DNA of 64,000 bases from Nemophila menziesii (GCA_029959085.1 JARWIR010000008.1:20694001-20758000), one strand, 5' to 3'; positions 25,536 through 38,163 are shown, counted from the first letter of the stretch. A program made the numbers and translations. Notes: generated by a model not told the origin, from the sequence alone.

Positions 25536-27055
25536 TGATGTCTCCCCATTTGTGATGATTTAATATTACTTGGAGACATCATTTTAGGTGTATTTATTAG
25601 AGTATAGGCCGATTTTCTCATGATTTAGTACACTTTCCTATTTTGAGTCTTGCTTTAATTATTTATTATTTTTAGACCATATTGGGTTCAATTGTTTATT
25701 TAGTGTGTAGCTTTAAAGATATATGATAATTAATTAGAGGCCAAGTTAATTCTAAGAGATAAAGGAAAGAGGATAAACATGGAAATTGGAGATAAAAGCA
25801 AGAAATATGAAAAAGGAAAAGATAAAGTTGTCATATAAATCTGAATGCCAGCAGCTACGATCACAAAAGGGATTATATCTCATGGTTGGCTAGGAATTTG
25901 GAAGAATGGTCCACATCAAAGTTAAAGAGATTTCCGAGAAGATAAGTTTCGACTATTGAAACGCGTCAAACGGATAAGTATTGAATCAGTTACGGCCAAA
26001 ACAAAACAGCATCAAAATCTTACCTTTTCTAGATTTTAAGGCTACGAATTTGAGTTAGGCTTGAAGTCCAAAACCTACCTTATACTCCAAGAAACGAATT
26101 AGGTCTTCCTATACCCTATAAATACACCCTTTTATCATTAGAAAATCATCCTTGGCCAAACCTTAAGCCAAGAGGAAGCATACAACACAAGAAAAGAAGT
26201 CTGGAAAGAGCTGTTCATCATTATGTCTTCTTCAACCTTTGAATTTGTAATTTCTTTCTTTTCTTCCATTAGTATGAACTAAATTATATTTATCTTGAGT
26301 TTTAGCATATATGTATGAACCCTAGTTTTGATTGACATCTATCTAATTTGGGAATTATATGTTTTAAATTGAATTCATGTTTTATTGCTTTGTTTATGTG
26401 TTTGAATTATAATATGTGTTCTTTGTGGATCGCGACCATATAGAATTACCTTCATAGTAGTTAGATAATCATTAGCAACGGTATATTTAACTATGGAATT
26501 ATCACATAACGTCTAGTGTAAGGATGGTCCGACAACCCAGCCAATCTAGATAGTCACTATGGTTTGGTGTTTGCATCATTAATCAATTGTAGGAAAAGTT
26601 TGCTTAGGACCCTTATTAACACAGGTAAACCCTCTTTTAAACTACCTAGCACAATTGAAACCGATTATTGGAATATTGCATGATTCACCCTTACATGTTT
26701 AGAACATAAAAACTAGTGGGGATTACTTGCTAAATACTCAGGCTAAACTCTCATACTATCTTCTTCTCTTTGCATTTAATTTTCTGTCTTTAATTTATTA
26801 GTTTATTTTCTTATTCAAAAACCAAATAAAAATATATTTGTCTTTTCTTTATTTGCGTATATTTATTTCTAACTTCTTTATTTGCACTTGATAATTTGCA
26901 TAAGTTCTCTCTAACCTTCGTAGTCTTTGAGGAACGAATCTTATTTATCATCTAAAACTTGCATACGTCCTGTAATACTTGCAGAACCGTGCTCAGCCTA
27001 GGGTGTTTATTTGCATTTATTTATCTATTATTTTATCACAGCTTAGGCGACACCA
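25536..27055 (+). mobile_element. Solo LTR 2, same Ty3/gypsy family
   Basis: The sequence runs TGATGTCTCC...GCGACACCA over 1520 bases. It is flanked by perfect 5-bp duplications CCTAC (25531-25535 and 27056-27060). A TATA box CTATAAATACACC lies at about 26116-26128. It is the reverse-orientation relative of 16981-18524. Confidence 0.92.
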
Positions 27056-27580
27056 CCTACTTATGTTGTCTATGTAGACCACACATCACAAGTACAAACA
27101 TTCTGATTGCAAAGTAGTCTGAATACTCGACGTCAACCATAAATCTAGGGTAATTGAATTTTACCTTATAGACACTCTACTTTCTCATTCATGCCTTTCC
27201 TTAGAGCCCTTCGTATATTATCACCTCTACTTTAAATGTTGGAGTACCACAAAAAACCTGGACCCTTTCCTATTCTTCTCCAGGATACAAAATAATATAA
27301 AAAATGCTTCAACTATTTGATCAGAATATCTCCGAAACATGTCTCAAATAAGATATTTTATACAACAGGAATTATCACCAAGAAATTTTGGAGACAACTA
27401 CTTTGCCAAACATCAACGAAAGGGAATCATTGGCTCTTCTCTATGCCTTGAGGTTGGACACTGAATCTCAAGAACATTGAACCTTTTTAAGGTAAAGTAC
27501 ATGTCAAAGGTTTAATGTAATATTGCTCTGATCATTCATATTATCAAAGGTATATTGAGTATTCCAAAGTGGAAATATTC

Positions 27581-28398
27581 TCATATTCCAGGAACAAAGA
27601 ACAAATAGTTGATATTTAGTTAAGTGTTCAAGATGAGGGTTCAATTACTAATGGGATCGATATCTCAGTTCATGGGGAATGTGGAAAAACTATGGACAAT
27701 CTACTAGCGATAATCCATAAATAAATCTAAGTACTTTATATCCAAATCTAGCATATGCATTATAGAATTCTATTAATTCCTAAAACAAGTACAAAAATCT
27801 AATAATTTTAACTAGTTGGGTTTGAGTACCTCTTTGGACATGGACAACCTCATTGGCTCGGACAACTCACGTTATTAGAGAAAAATGTAATACTTGAACA
27901 TGTAAATTTTTTAGAAGAGTATTGATATATACCACACAAATTCATATCACCTAATATACCACCCATAACGTGACATGACTTAGTTAAAACTTATAAATCT
28001 TCTCATATTCCAAGAACAAAGAACAAATAGTTTAAATTTAGTTAAGTGTTCAAGATGAGGGTTCAATTTATCTAACTGGATTGATATCTCAGTTCATGTA
28101 GAATGTGAAAAAATTATTGACAATCTACTAGTGATAATCCATAAATAAATCTAAGTACTTTATATTGAAATCTAGTATATGCATTATAGAATAATCTTAA
28201 TTCCTAAAACAAGTACAAAAATCTAATAATTCTAACTAGTTGGGTTTGAGTCCCTCTTTGGACATAGACAACTTAATTGGCTCGGACAACTCATGTTATT
28301 AGGGGGAAAAATGTAATACTTGAACACGTTTATTTAGAAGAGTATTGATATATACCACTCAAATTCATATCACCCAATATACCACCCATAACGTGGCG
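27581..28398 (+). repeat. Tandem repeat, about 425-bp period, two copies
   Basis: Copies start TCATATTCCA at 27581 and 28006 and are highly similar over most of their length, including the shared CTCGGACAACTCA and GTAATACTTGAACA blocks. No reading frame crosses them. Confidence 0.85.
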
Positions 28399-28644
28399 TT
28401 TGAAACTTAATTATCAATTTATTTATCTTCTCAATTTGATTGACGATTTACTTCTAACCAAACCACCTCACGTCATAAGTGTTATATTAAATGGTAGGTT
28501 TGTCAAAAAAAAATTAAATGGTAGGAATTTGAATGGTATAAATCATCACTTTCTTTTAGAAATATTATGCACTTTTTTGTTTGTTTTAAATTCTTACTTT
28601 TTTTTGTTATATAGGATAACCTTTGGACTCAGAGTCGTTGATTC

Positions 28645-28697
28645 GGCTTGAACCTGCACCACTAGATTGTATGACCAAGGCTTTGGCCAGTGAGCTA
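28645..28697 (-). ncRNA. tRNA-like Pol III promoter, probable SINE head
   Basis: On the minus strand an A box TAGCTCACTGG (28687-28697) and a B box GGTTCAAGCC (28645-28654) are spaced as in a tRNA gene. The rest does not fold as a full tRNA, so a tRNA-derived SINE is more likely. Confidence 0.55.
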
Positions 28698-28715
28698 ATC
28701 TCAACTGGATTTTTA

Positions 28716-29380
28716 AATTCTTACTAAATACCCTACATTGATAAATACATCATCATAACACTTTACAAAAAGAAAGTAACAAAATTTTATTGCAAGACAA
28801 ACATAAACCACATTCCAAATTAATCACATAACATAACTGAAAACCACATTCCAAATTAATCACAAAATAACTAAAAACAATCGAAACAATAATAACATAA
28901 CATCTAAATCATATGTCATTAGTTCTACAAATAATGTCTACTTATTTTTTATACATATTAAAAAATATAATAATTGTATTTATCATTATAAAAATATCCC
29001 TCATAAAATGTTTTATTATTTGAAATAATAAAAAAATTAAAAAAATAACTTAATTATTTAAATATATAATTATTTTTAAACAATAAATAAACATTAAAAA
29101 TATCCGTTAAATATGCATCATAAATCTATCCTTTATCTTCTTTTTTTTCTTAATTCAAGTCATGACATTGTTATTAATAGTATTTAAGTGATATATATCA
29201 TTACTTCTCTTATCTCAAAAATAACAAAAATAACAAAAATATCATTACTTCATTATCTAAAACAAATCAATTCACAAGTTTTAATACTATAGTTTAGTTC
29301 TTAAAAACAATTTTCCATGGAAAAAGAAAACAAGGCGGCCATGTGGATCCACCTCCTTTTGATTTTCCAATTTCCCACCA
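28716..29380. other. AT-rich upstream region of the SULTR3;4-like gene
   Basis: Very AT-rich DNA without coding signal leads into the core promoter at 29382. Confidence 0.5.
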
Positions 29381-29381
29381 C

Positions 29382-29390
29382 TATAAAAAC
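29382..29390 (+). promoter_or_regulatory. TATA box of the SULTR3;4-like gene
   Basis: TATAAAAAC lies about 100 bases before the chosen ATG (29489), allowing transcription to begin near 29410-29420. Confidence 0.65.
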
Positions 29391-29488
29391 ACACACTTCC
29401 TTCATAGGATCGACACCAAAACTTCAAACCGCCATTGCCAGTTATTTCACACACACACTATAACGTGATTGTTCACACAGTCACAGAT

Positions 29489-32400
29489 ATGGGCCTAAAC
29501 TCTAACAGGGTTGAAAATTTCTCAACACAGTCATGCAACAATGATGATGAAACGATTCACGTAACAATTCCACGGCCATTATCAATGGAAGTTCACAAAG
29601 TTTGCTTACCACCATATAAAACAACTCTCCAGAAACTTAAACATAAATTCTCTGAAATTTTCTTCCCTGATGACCCACTTCATAGATTCAAGAATCAAAC
29701 ATGGTTTAAGAAGTTGCTTTTGGGATTACAGTATTTCTTCCCCATTTTTCAGTGGGCTCCTAATTATAATATCAAGCTTTTTAGGTCTGATGTTATCTCT
29801 GGGGTCACCATTGCAAGTCTTGCTATTCCACAGGTCAGTTTCATAAAGTCCCTTCCATTTTGATTCAATTTACTGTCCCTAGTAAGTATACAGTGTTGAA
29901 ATTTATTGATTCAAAATGATTAATTAAATTATCAATTTACATTCGTCAAATTCTGAAATAACCACGTCCCAGACCTAGAATTTTTTTTTTTAAATTCTTA
30001 AAAAGTTGAGAATTTTAGTCAAAAAATAAAAATTATCTTTCTGGGCGTGGATCTAGAATAATCAATCAGTCGGCTAAGTAATTTTTGGGTACCTATTGTC
30101 GTGACTAAATGATTTTTTAGACAAAACATTTACAATTTGCAGGATCAAATTGTTTTCTGAGTATCGATTCTCTGTTTTGCAGGGAATAAGTTACGCGAAA
30201 CTTGCAAATTTACCACCTATAGTTGGGTTGTGTAAGTATTCATCACTTTTTTTCCAATTATAGATGAATTGAAGTGTTCATTTTTCATTTTCTTTAATAT
30301 ACAGATTCAAGCTTTGTCCCACCTTTGATATATTCTGTTCTTGGAAGTTCAAAACACTTAGCTGTGGGCCCAGTTTCAATAGCTTCTCTTGTAATGGGCA
30401 CAATGCTTAGCGAAGCAGTTTCCGCGACTGAGCAACCTATTCTCTACCTTCAGTTAGCCTTCACCGCCACATTCTTCGCCGGAATATTCCAGGCCTCATT
30501 GGGTTTCTTAAGGTATGCATAATGTTTCAACTTTCCAATAATGGAATTAAAGAAACTTTACTTTTTTGCTTACGTATAATTTCTTTAGTTGGAGTATTTA
30601 ATATTGAAAATCAACTTATTCTACAAAGTGGAAACATCTTTACGGCCTAGTAAGAACTATTAGTGGGTGAAAAAGATGCCAAGGTTGAAATAATGGACTT
30701 GAATTGGAATAATTGCCCATCAGAATCTCTCTTTAATTACCCCTCGTCAATTTTGTCAAATTAATATTTAAATAAGTTTATTTTATTTTTAAATTTTACA
30801 GGTTAGGATTTATAATTGATTTTCTCTCGAAAGCAACTCTTCTCGGATTCATGGCTGGTGCAGCCATGATTGTGTCCTTACAACAATTAAAAGGACTACT
30901 TGGAATTGTCCATTTCACAAACAAAATGCAAATAATTCCCGTTTTAACCTCTGTTTTCCAAAATAAGAATGAGGTGTCTACAAATTCTTAAAATTGTCAA
31001 TATATAAAATTATTCGAGATTCTAAAATCGCGTCTAAATTTTTTGCAGTGGTCATGGCAAACCATTGTATTAGGTGTTAGTTTCCTTGGCATCTTAATGA
31101 CCACAAGACAAATAGTAAGCTCTTCATTTCATTTTCACCTTCAAAATTTAATTAATTTTTTTCTTACTTTAATAGTTTTTTCCTTTTAAATCCTTACAGA
31201 GCATTAAAAAACCAAATCTATTCTGGATTTCAGCAGCTGCTCCATTAGCATCAGTTATTCTCTCCACTATACTTGTAGTTCTTCTTAAATCTAAACTCCA
31301 CGGAATTAAAACCGTAAGTAATATCATATCATATCTTATAACCAATGAAATTAATTTTTTCTTTTAACAGATTGGACATTTACCGAAAGGTTTAAATCCA
31401 CCATCATTAAACATGCTATACTTTCACGGGTCCCACCTCGCACTCGCATTAAAAACGGGACTCATAACCGGAATCTTATCATTAACAGAAGGAATAGCAG
31501 TAGGAAGAACATTTGCATCATTAAAAAACTATCAAGTTGATGGAAATAAAGAAATGATGGCTATAGGATTAATGAACATAGCAGGTTCATGTAGTTCATG
31601 TTATGTTACAACAGGGTCATTTTCTCGATCAGCTATAAATTATAACGCAGGAGCAAAAACAGTTGTGTCTAATATAGTTATGGCAGCTTCTGTACTTGTT
31701 ACACTCTTATTTCTCATGCCTTTGTTTCATTATACACCTAATCTTATATTAGCAGCCATTATTATTACGGCTGTTATTGGATTAATAGACTATCAAGGTG
31801 CTGTTAAATTATGGAAAGTTGATAAACTCGATTTCTTTGCGTGTTTATGCTCCTTTTTAGGCGTTCTTTTTATCTCCGTTCCTATTGGTCTTGCTGTCGC
31901 GGTAAGTTTTTTTTTTTTTTTTGAAAAAAAAAAAAATATTTACGGGGTTTGTGTAAATTTTTTCAGGTAGGAGTTTCGGTTTTGAAGATTTTATTACACG
32001 TAACAAGACCAAATTCAGTTGTGTTAGGGAATATTCCCGGGACACAAATATATCAAAATGTAAATAGATATAGAGAAGCGCAAACAGTTCCTTCGTTTCT
32101 TATACTTGGTATTGAAGCTCCGATTTATTTCGCAAATTCGACTTATATTCAAGAAAGGTTAGTTATTAGTTTGTGATTTTGTTTAAATTATGAGGAAAAT
32201 TAATTTGAATTATTTTTTTATTAATTGTAGGGTATTACGATGGATTAGAGAAGAGGAAGAGAGGATTATAGTAGATAGTGATAGTGCGTTGAAATATGTA
32301 GTACTTGATATGACAGGTTAGTTAGTGAAATTGTGGAGCACTTTCAATGGCTTTTACTGAATCTTTTTTTGTGTGATTCTTTTTGTAGCTGTGACAGCCA

Positions 32401-32667
32401 TTGATTCTAGTGGACTCGACACTATAAGTGAGATCCGAAAAGTTCTGGAGAAACGGTCACTTCAGGTAAATTATTTGTGATTTTAAATGATTTGAATAAT
32501 TTTGATTTATTTTTGTTGTAATTTTGTAGTTAGTGCTTGCAAATCCTGTTGGGAGTGTAACGGAAAAGTTGCATCAATCAAATGTATTGGAAGCTTTTGG
32601 ACCTAATGGACTGTATTTAACTGTTGGTGAAGCTGTAGATGATTTATCATCTTTATTGAAGCCTTAA
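29489..32667 (+). CDS. SULTR3;4: Sulfate transporter family protein, SULTR3;4/SPDT-like (11 exons)
   Basis: Predicted 658-aa SLC26/SulP membrane transporter. Family knowledge: SULTR3 members carry sulfate or phosphate, and rice SPDT (SULTR3;4) acts in phosphorus distribution. Exons: 29489-29833, 30183-30231, 30305-30512, 30802-30973, 31049-31114, 31200-31313, 31371-31901, 31967-32157, 32231-32316, 32389-32465, 32530-32667. All have GT/AG ends, phases agree and there are no stops. The SulP signature LPPIVGLYSSFVPPLIYSV spans the exon 2/3 junction (residues about 125-143). Many hydrophobic segments fill about 85-495. A STAS domain covers about 530-640, with AIDSSGLD at 591-598 where many relatives have DTSG. 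I chose MGLNSNRVE because relatives start MG..NRVE. An in-frame upstream ATG (29435) would add 18 unlike residues. The VHKVCLPP block near residue 35 supports 3;4 over other group-3 members. Confidence 0.93.
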
Positions 32668-33905
32668 TCGTATCAAATTTGAGTGGCAAAAGATATACCA
32701 AAAATGGAGTAGCAGGAATACACATTTTACTATTTTATTTCTTTTTAAATTTTGTTATCAAGTTGACTTTAAGATAAAGTATACTAGTCTAATTTTACAA
32801 CCTTTAACTATATGTAAGGTATTGACCAAAAAAAAAGACACTATATGTAAGGTAGAATAAAAAGATATAAAAGGGAAGTATTTAATAAATTATTATCTTT
32901 ACTCTTATGTCTTTTGTATTGATTTCTCAATCTGTTTGTTATTGGTTTCATTATCAAGAGTTCTAATTTACAATCCAAGCTCGTCAAATTCACGTTTACA
33001 TTGAAGAACCTCTGTCCTGGCTATTGGGGGCTTTACTCTTTTCAAGGCCCAACTCCTTTGATCTGCTATCATGTTGTTGACGTGGGGTTGTTGGATATCT
33101 CAGGGTTGTGCTTGGGAATATTGGGGGTTATAATTTAGATGGACAAATTCATTTGCATTTTAGACATAATAGATACATTGTATCTTGTTTTATGCCATCT
33201 GGAATTATTTTTTTTACTAGGGAAAGATTTTGATTTCGAAAAAATATGGTGGTCTTGGATTAAGGATATTGGAAATATAAATCTAACTCTTCTTAGTCTA
33301 TTGCATGATGTATTTTCAAAAATCCCGATTCTCTCTTAGCAGTAATGTTCTAAAACAAGGCTGTCTAGCCGACTAAGCGCCTGCGTGTTTTAAAGTGCGA
33401 TACGTCTAAAATTTCTTTCGAAGGTGACTTAAAGGTCCGTGTACCCATTATCCAATTAATAAACTAGCCAATCAAATAAATGGATTGCCCAACACAAATA
33501 CTACCGAGCATGCTAACCCATAAATAACCGATTCAATCTAATCAAACCCAACACATTAGAAAAATATAAAGAAAAAATTATTTAGGTTAGAGTTCGAATG
33601 TGCGAGAAAAAGAAGAATGTAGGATAATTCAATTTCAAGTCTAGATTTATTGAATTGGTCATTTTTTAAGTTAATAATAATAGATTATTATTGCTTTATG
33701 GGGTTATTGTTGATAACATTCTCATTAAACTCTCTAATTATTTTTTAAACCTTCAATAATTTATTTTATAAAAAAATGCCTAATAAAGTAATTATTTTTA
33801 GAAAACATCACATTTATATTTTTCGTACCTTTACTACCCTTATTATTAAATATATTATTTTATTTTAATACAATATTAATTTTTAAATATTAAACAAATA
33901 ATAGG
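32668..33905. other. 3' UTR and intergenic DNA
   Basis: The transporter 3' UTR is followed by AATAAA-like signals in the first 230 bases (for example near 32857 and 32885). Beyond it no gene is seen; short frames at 33139-33339 are not convincing. Confidence 0.5.
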
Positions 33906-33910
33906 GTACT

Positions 33911-34032
33911 TCCACCACCACCGTTACCACCACCACCATGTATTTAATCACCACTACAACCACCACAACCACCACCACAGCAAGCACCACCACCACAACA
34001 ACCACAACCACCACCACCACCTACTACTACTA
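33911..34032 (+). repeat. (CCA/CAC)n triplet-rich tract
   Basis: About 120 bases are built almost entirely of CCA, CAC and ACA triplets, ending in CTACTACTACTA. The base composition differs sharply from the surroundings. Confidence 0.85.
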
Positions 34033-34112
34033 ATTCCATCACACACGCGCGTGTCCGTGAATTTTTTTTAAAATCGTCATAACTAATTAAAAAAATCAAA
34101 ATAATAAAAAAT

Positions 34113-34751
34113 TTGCATTTTTGGATAAAGCAAATTAATATTTACGTCTATGATTTTTTTGGTAATTTGTGCAGGTTAATCCTACTTGGTGTTGGTGGTG
34201 ATTCACTATCAGCTTGGCATTTCAAATCATTAAAATCTGTCCGAGAAAGTTTTGGGTGTTTGCCGTTCACTCGAGGAAGTCCTGGTTTGGTATCCTTTTG
34301 TTTGTTCCTGGGTTGCGATAGTCTGATTTTCCTGGATGAGTTTAGGTCGTGCTCCTTTGGTTTCGTTGTTGGTTTGGTTCTCCCTTTCCATCTCCACCCA
34401 TTTCACCCTTTAGTGTGGTGCATATACCACCCTTGCTGGTGGTGCAATCTCCTGAGTACGGATGCTAGCCTGATTGGCGGCCTACCTGCTTTGCGGCATT
34501 TTCGCCGATTTGTCGATTGCTTGGTGTTTGATTCGTTGATCGATCTTTGGTTCTCTTTGGATGATCGGAATGAGTTTTGGGATCGACTATTTTCGAGATG
34601 TTGGAGCACTCTCCTACTTGGCTTTAGTGTATTGTCTTTTTTTCTGTATTGTTTTAGTTTACTTTTCTACTGTTGGTATTATTTCAGGTTGGTTAGTCAA
34701 TCTTTGTAATTTCCTATTATAATTAATATTAACGTCTTGGAAAAAAAAAAC
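34113..34751 (+). mobile_element. Probable 5'-truncated non-LTR element (3' end)
   Basis: A relatively GC-rich block with a 198-codon open frame of unusual composition (rich in Phe, Leu, Cys and Trp, probably not translated) ends in TTAATATTAACGTCTTGG followed by ten A. That is how plant LINE 3' ends look. The A tail abuts CTTACAAAATTACATAATTAAAC, which is homologous to 46353 onward, where no such insert is present. No clear target duplication was found. Confidence 0.45.
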
Positions 34752-34849
34752 TTACAAAATTACATAATTAAACTACTTTTAGTACTATTCTAAAATATTA
34801 GCTAAACCCGTAACACACTGTTCATAAAATTTGCCCACAAATATCATTT

Positions 34850-35175
34850 GAATACCTAAATTTTAGTAGACCTAATCTCCACAAGAATGAAAATAACACA
34901 CATAAACCAACTGCAGATGCACCAGCTAGTGCAACTACATTAGCCCACACTTCATTAGTATAATTTTATTTTAATGGCGGCCTATAATGCCCCTATCATG
35001 TCACTGAAATTTTACCTTGCGGCCCTGCTGATCTTTCATAGTTTACGGCCTCTGTGAGATCACCATCTGATGCAATTACAATTTTGCCCTCGTTATCTTC
35101 TTTATACTGCACATAATTAAACTGCATAGCTTCCTCAGAAAGTTCGTCTTTTACGGATTCTGAAAAATAATCAAC
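34850..35175 (-). pseudogene. PB1/TM gene fragment (copy D), internally deleted
   Basis: This minus-strand remnant is homologous to copy C (46453-47986). It holds the C-terminal membrane segment (VALAGASAVGLCVLFSFLW, 34865-34950), an altered PB1 tail exon (YKEDNEGKIVIASDGDLTEAV, about 35035-35110), and then jumps straight to a piece of the first coding exon and its upstream leader (about 35125-35170). The middle exons are gone. It lies head-to-head with copy A, about 225 bases from A's start codon. It cannot encode the full protein. Confidence 0.8.
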
Positions 35176-35399
35176 GCACGGAGGTCATTATCCACTACAA
35201 AAAACACTGCTGCTACGCACAATCGACAAGGTAATACAAATCAATTTTTATTTTTTATAAATTGAAAACCTAAAAAGACGTTATAAATTCTTTGGGCTTG
35301 ATTTTCCACTAAAATTCTAAATTCAAAAGTTTTTCATCAAATGTCTATTTTTTTGTCTTCAATATCGACTTTTATTTTAGTTTTCAATATTCGTGCAGA

Positions 35400-36488
35400 A
35401 TGGAAATCAATATCGATGGGCTTGATTACTTTAAACCTTATGATGATCCAAAGAGAAGTCATCAGAACCTGAAAACTCCTGAACAGGCTAAGTTCGAAGA
35501 AGAGAGAAGGTGTTTATCATGGTTGCTGTATAATCTCATCAATAGTATCAGAATGTTAAGTGTAAGTTATATATTATATATCATATATTATTATTATTAT
35601 TATTAATATTATTGTTGTTGTGGCTGTTAAATTTATCAGGGGATAAATGTACCTTATAATGTTGGGTATGGAACAACAGACTATAACCTATTAGACAATA
35701 ATGATAAATGGAAGAGTGAAGTTAATAGATTATCTGGTCTGCTCAAAAAAATGAAAATGACTGAGATTGAGGTATATCTATCTTATTACCAACCAAATCA
35801 TTATAGATTGCATATATAGGAGACCAGATTACTGTCTCTTAGTTTTCTATTATTTTGATGAGTTAGAGATATTAATTGCGTTTTGTATTCCTACTTGTTT
35901 ACTAGACTGTACGAGCCCAGATTTTTGCTTGGGTAAATGGCCATCTTTGTGCTGACTTTTTTGTATTCAAGATTGAAGACAGTACAAGGAGAATGTATAT
36001 GTTTAATTGTGGTATGTCTCATCATAGACTTGTTTTTGCTCTCTGGATCGCATGGTGCTCATATTAACTTGATTATCTTTATTTTTCAGATGTTCAAAAT
36101 TTCAGTGACCTTAAAAGTACAATTAAGGTAGTAGTATGGGAAGCTTTTGACATAAATAACCCTACTCAGATTCTGGTAGTAGAGACCAAAAAGCGAAACT
36201 TGTATTATTAACTTTCCCATTGTCATGACTGATGAAATTTATGTTGTGCAGTATGAAGATGAGGATGGGGAGAAGATTGTAATTGCATCAGATAGTGATC
36301 TCACAGAGGCAGTAAACTATGCAAGATCAGTAGGGCGCAAGGTAAAGTTGATTTATTTCCTTTAAGGGCATAAAAGTAAAATTATAATAATACCTTTCAT
36401 ATATTGACAATGGCAGTACCTAACAGTGCGTTTGGATATGTATTGCACTTTAACATGTGACTTTTCAAGTACGTATGGATCGATGTGA
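35400..36488 (+). CDS. PB1-domain protein, CBSCBSPB C-terminus-like (copy A)
   Basis: Spliced model of 215 aa. Coding exons: 35400-35561, 35640-35771, 35906-36011, 36090-36175, 36252-36341, 36417-36488. All introns have GT/AG ends and consistent phase. A 5' UTR exon ends at 35230 (GACAAG/GT) and its intron ends just before the ATG. Residues 1-110 are helical and of unknown function. Residues about 112-190 form a PB1 domain: a lysine in FVFKIED, then the acidic OPCA motif YEDEDGEKIVIASDSDL. This resembles the PB1 part of plant CBSCBSPB proteins, but no CBS domains precede it. The last exon diverges after RLDM and stops early, so the membrane anchor of copy C is missing. Copy B is its closest relative. 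Biochemical function is unknown; PB1 domains mediate protein pairing. Confidence 0.75.
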
Positions 36489-37960
36489 AAGGCTTCTTTC
36501 CACCTACCAATGCTACTCATGATACTCTTCTAAACTTTTAGAATCTTCACTTGGCTTTGTAACTTTTTAGTATTATTTTCTTAGCCTTTGATCTATTTAG
36601 TTATTTGTATGAATGAATATTTTGTTGTTTCTAATTATTTGCATAATATAGGCTAGGCTTACAGTGCATTTAACTTAAAGACACTCAAAGTTATAGTGTA
36701 ATTTTTGTATAATATAGGACCTACAATGCAATTAACCTAAACAATATTAGGGAATTTAAACTAATTAAATACTCGTGAAAAAGTGGAAATAACTAACAAC
36801 CTAAACCCAAAGAAAATAACTCAAGACTGAATCCATACTATTCTATTAAATGGTAGTTCACGTTCATATTAATTAATCCATGCTATAATTTATATTATTA
36901 TAATGGGTATTGTTATACGCAAGATCAAAATCAATCAACAAAAATCGTGTAACATGCTAGTCTAACTTAGTTTATACTATTAACAAAAGCCTATATTTAT
37001 ACGTTGTTATTTTATTTTTTTTACGAACTCAATACTCGATTTCCTAATGTAACTTAGTAATAGAGTAATACTCGATAACTTATAGTTTATACTCTTAACA
37101 AAAGCCTATCCAAACTCAATGGTTCATGAAAATATTTTTTTAAAAAGACAGTTTATTATCTTTATTATCTTCATATCTTAGATTTATATTATCTTTTAAT
37201 ATTATATTTTTAACAAGTATTAAGGTATGCATTATCCTCCAATGAAGAAAAATCAACCCAACAATAGTTACTGGTTATTGTTGACTTTCGAGGGACGAAA
37301 CCACGTAGAGTTACCAATTCAGCCCTTCAACATATTTTGTGATACTTTTTTTGTGGAAGATCACGTACCTACTAATATTGCAATTATTGGGTTGGATAAC
37401 ACTAACACGTCTATTTTCTGCAATGGAAACAAAGTTTTGGTGCATTTCGTTTATTGAAGGCGAGACTACAAAAGTGCTAAAGGCATGTAAATTTGCTGAC
37501 ACCTTTGAAGATAAAAATGTTACTATCTATAATGCTTTGAAATTTCAGGCCTTAATTCAGCATCAAACACTAACCAAAATATTTGACCGTTCATGTGTAA
37601 GATTAAAGAAATCAATTAAAGCAAATCTTATATCTTTGTCAAGCATATTTTTTAATTTAGGAATGAAACGATTGATCTACTGGTTAGGGGTTTTAGGTAC
37701 AACTTACTCCCTGAGAATTGAAATCTTTGGTATCGGATGAATCATATATCTTTTTTTTACCATTCTTTTAAATTTATGCTTATGACAAAAAACGAAAGAA
37801 AGAAAAAACTCAACTAGTCCCTTGCGTTCAATGCAATTTGCTGTTGAAAACATAAGGGCATAATTGTTTATTTTGCCAACACAAGGACCAAATGAGTTAT
37901 TAACTAAACTCATATAACTCTCGCCAAAACCTTAGCTAGACAAAACGGGAAGGAAAGAAA
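36489..37960. other. intergenic DNA downstream of copy A
   Basis: The first 300 bases are duplicated downstream of copy B (54891-55160). An open frame at 37339-37740 does not match any family I recognise. The rest is AT-rich. Confidence 0.45.
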
Positions 37961-38084
37961 ATGCCGAGGGAGATAATCACACTACAAGTAGGGCAATGTG
38001 GGAATTAGATCGGAATGGAGTTCTAGAAACAGCTTTGTCTTGAACATGGAATTAGCAAAGAAGGAATTCTCGAAGATTTTGCTT
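37961..38084 (+). pseudogene. Gamma-tubulin exon 1 fragment
   Basis: ATG at 37961 opens MPREIITLQVGQCGN, the very conserved N terminus of gamma-tubulin, the microtubule-nucleating tubulin. In-frame TAG codons at 38006 and 38027 replace a Gln and a Trp. The match continues through KQLCLEHGISKEGILEDFA. No later tubulin exons were found, so this is a captured or relic first exon. Identity is certain from the motif; how it arrived is not. Confidence 0.85.
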
Positions 38085-38163
38085 TTCAGGTGGTTCTTCA
38101 AACTCTTAATTTTTGCAATTTTTGATACTCTTTGTAGATGTATCGAAATGATACGATTTATAG

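Noticed and set aside
33911..34032. Possible proline- or histidine-rich coding exon in the CCA tract
   Set aside because: No flanking coding sequence, start or splice context; simple triplet repeat.
34113..34709. 198-codon open frame as a host gene
   Set aside because: Composition is unlike real proteins and the block ends in a LINE-like A tail; it is better read as a non-LTR element 3' end.
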